Positions 21,299 to 22,408 of a DNA stretch of 22,408 nt are shown here, one piece after another. The position numbers and the translations under genes were made by a program. The notes beneath the pieces are model-generated. The model worked only from the letters and a program-made list of their open reading frames with translations. It had not been told where the DNA came from and searched no databases. The number at the start of each line of letters is the position of its first letter. Position 1 is the stretch's first letter. The stretch comes from a virus, in the IMG/VR virus record IMGVR_UViG_3300045431_000814, positions 1 to 22,408 of that record; one strand, written 5' to 3'.

Positions 21299-22408
21299 AT
21301 GAAAATACACATTGAAGAAGGATTAGGCTATGATGATATAGCGTTATTACCAAACTTTTCTAATATAGCATCTAGAAAAGAAGTCAGCACAATCACAAAA
21401 ATATGCAAGAACAAATATATTGATATACCGATTATTCTTTCTCCTATGGATACAGTATCTTCTGTTAAGTCTTGCATAAAAATAAATAAAATTGGCGGCG
21501 CTGGAGTATTGCATAGATTTATGACTCCAGAGCAGCAAGCTAATAAATCAAAATACATAAAAGACCAGAGTAATTTTTGTATTAACGCAATTGGTCTAAA
21601 AGATTTTCCGACAAGGTTGCCAATAATTGCACCATATACAGATATATTTTTCTTAGATACAGCTAATGGATTATCTCAAAATGTAGAAGATTTGCTTATA
21701 TGGTATAAGCAATCTTCTTATACCCAAGATATTATTGTAGGAAATACTCTTACAAAAGAAAGCGTTTATCGTCTTGCAAATTTAGAGGCGGATGGATTTA
21801 GACATCTAATCGGCCCAGGAAGTATGTGTCTTACTCAGATTAAGACTGGTATAGGATGCCCTAGCATTACAGGTCTATACTATGCATGGAAAGCTGTTAG
21901 AAACTTTCAACTAGCAAATTTAGATTACTTTAGACATGAAAATCCTAAAGAAGAAAGTAGACCAAGTATTCTTGCAGATGGAGGAATTAGAAACCCAAGA
22001 GATTTAGTTAAAGCTGTTGCAGCGGGTGCAGATGGAGCGATTTGCGGTAGAATATTTGCAGGTTTAGCAGATATCGTAGATGAAGAAAACATAATAGAAA
22101 AAGATGGCAAATTATTTGTAAAATATAGAGGAATGGCAAGCAAAGACGTTGTTGAAGATTATGAATTATATGACGGAACCAAAAAGAATCTTTTTGTTGA
22201 GGGTGACAATACTCTTATTCCTCTTATAGAAAACAAATCATTAGAGGATGTTGTATATGATTTTGTAAATGGTCTTAGAAGCGCGATGAGTTATCTTGGT
22301 TTTAGATCGATAGAAGAAATGAGAGGTGGAATTTGGACGAATAAGATTAAAATTGTAAAAGTTAGCTCTAACAGCATGTATGAAAGTTTTGCGCATGGCA
22401 AAATATGA
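21299..22408 (+). CDS. IMP dehydrogenase / GMP reductase family enzyme
   Basis: This complete 369-aa TIM-barrel enzyme ends at the window edge. The catalytic loop GPGSMCLT (172-179) has the nucleophile C177. ADGGIRNPRDLVKAVAAGAD (226-245) holds the phosphate-binding DGG. YRGMAS (276-281) and GLRSAMSYLG (325-334) follow. IMPDH makes XMP from IMP; GMP reductase makes IMP from GMP. Features are mixed: YRGMxS, RSAMSY and the C-terminal YESFAHG look IMPDH-like, while IKTGIG after the loop resembles GMP reductase. CBS domains are absent, as in GMP reductase and some short IMPDHs. I see no clear IMPDH Arg-Tyr flap motif. The usual TTR after the cysteine reads LTQ. It shares the operon with dCMP deaminase and would alter purine supply. 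Confidence 0.85.
   Translation: MKIHIEEGLGYDDIALLPNFSNIASRKEVSTITKICKNKYIDIPIILSPMDTVSSVKSCIKINKIGGAGVLHRFMTPEQQANKSKYIKDQSNFCINAIGLKDFPTRLPIIAPYTDIFFLDTANGLSQNVEDLLIWYKQSSYTQDIIVGNTLTKESVYRLANLEADGFRHLIGPGSMCLTQIKTGIGCPSITGLYYAWKAVRNFQLANLDYFRHENPKEESRPSILADGGIRNPRDLVKAVAAGADGAICGRIFAGLADIVDEENIIEKDGKLFVKYRGMASKDVVEDYELYDGTKKNLFVEGDNTLIPLIENKSLEDVVYDFVNGLRSAMSYLGFRSIEEMRGGIWTNKIKIVKVSSNSMYESFAHGKI

Noticed and set aside
21328-21558. Minus-strand frames opposite the IMPDH/GMPR gene
   Set aside because: They are complements of a strongly supported enzyme and show no recognisable protein.
1-22408. tRNA genes, CRISPR arrays, integrase or attachment sites
   Set aside because: Intergenic spaces are too short and none of these signals was found by reading the sequence.

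Overview
This is an AT-rich, gene-dense piece of a lytic tailed double-stranded DNA phage genome (Caudoviricetes). It carries a large terminase subunit, a portal protein, tail-fibre-type genes and a phage nucleotide-metabolism set. Neighbouring genes overlap by 4 bases or sit a few bases apart almost everywhere. Several small proteins (166, 213, 116, 142 and 112 aa) resemble conserved proteins I associate with large marine phages, so a marine phage is my best guess. The host cannot be named from the sequence. No tRNA, CRISPR array, insertion sequence or integrase was seen, and no gene-free stretch exceeds about 140 bases.

Layout. (1) 1-3557, minus strand: class Ia ribonucleotide reductase nrdA then nrdB, then a 66-aa orphan. 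(2) 3696-7277, plus strand: an adhesion cassette of an S74-chaperoned tail fibre, a glycine-rich tail protein and a small tail-associated protein. (3) 7274-14860, minus strand, read from high to low coordinates: PhoH ATPase, zinc-ribbon protein, sigma factor with a cysteine cluster, duplicated-domain coiled-coil protein (candidate small terminase), C2H2 zinc finger plus ERCC4-type nuclease, TerL and portal. (4) 14917-15818, plus strand: two conserved phage proteins. (5) 15821-19223, minus strand: winged-helix-like protein, dNMP kinase, second sigma factor, DUF736-like protein, GT-B glycosyltransferase and FmdB-like small protein. (6) 19357-22408, plus strand: dCMP deaminase, divergent dUTPase-fold protein, secreted repeat protein, membrane protein, small orphan and an IMPDH/GMP-reductase family enzyme.

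How the parts fit. Ribonucleotide reductase, dNMP kinase, dCMP deaminase, the dUTPase-fold protein and the IMPDH/GMPR enzyme would redirect host nucleotide pools toward phage DNA. Sigma factor, candidate small terminase, nuclease, TerL and portal form a packaging and late-expression unit. Two phage sigma factors and a recurring GTGTAA(A)TA or TATAAATA element before transcription-unit starts suggest phage-specific promoters. The clearest case is a perfect 9-bp inverted repeat of that element between phoH and the 213-aa gene.

The most unusual items are the nuclease inside the packaging operon, the dUTPase-fold protein lacking recognisable catalytic motifs, the secreted protein with three RQFP repeats, the IMPDH/GMPR enzyme with mixed features, and -10-like elements only 6-8 nt from start codons, which hint at leaderless mRNAs. 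All functions are read from sequence motifs and remembered families; no search was run.
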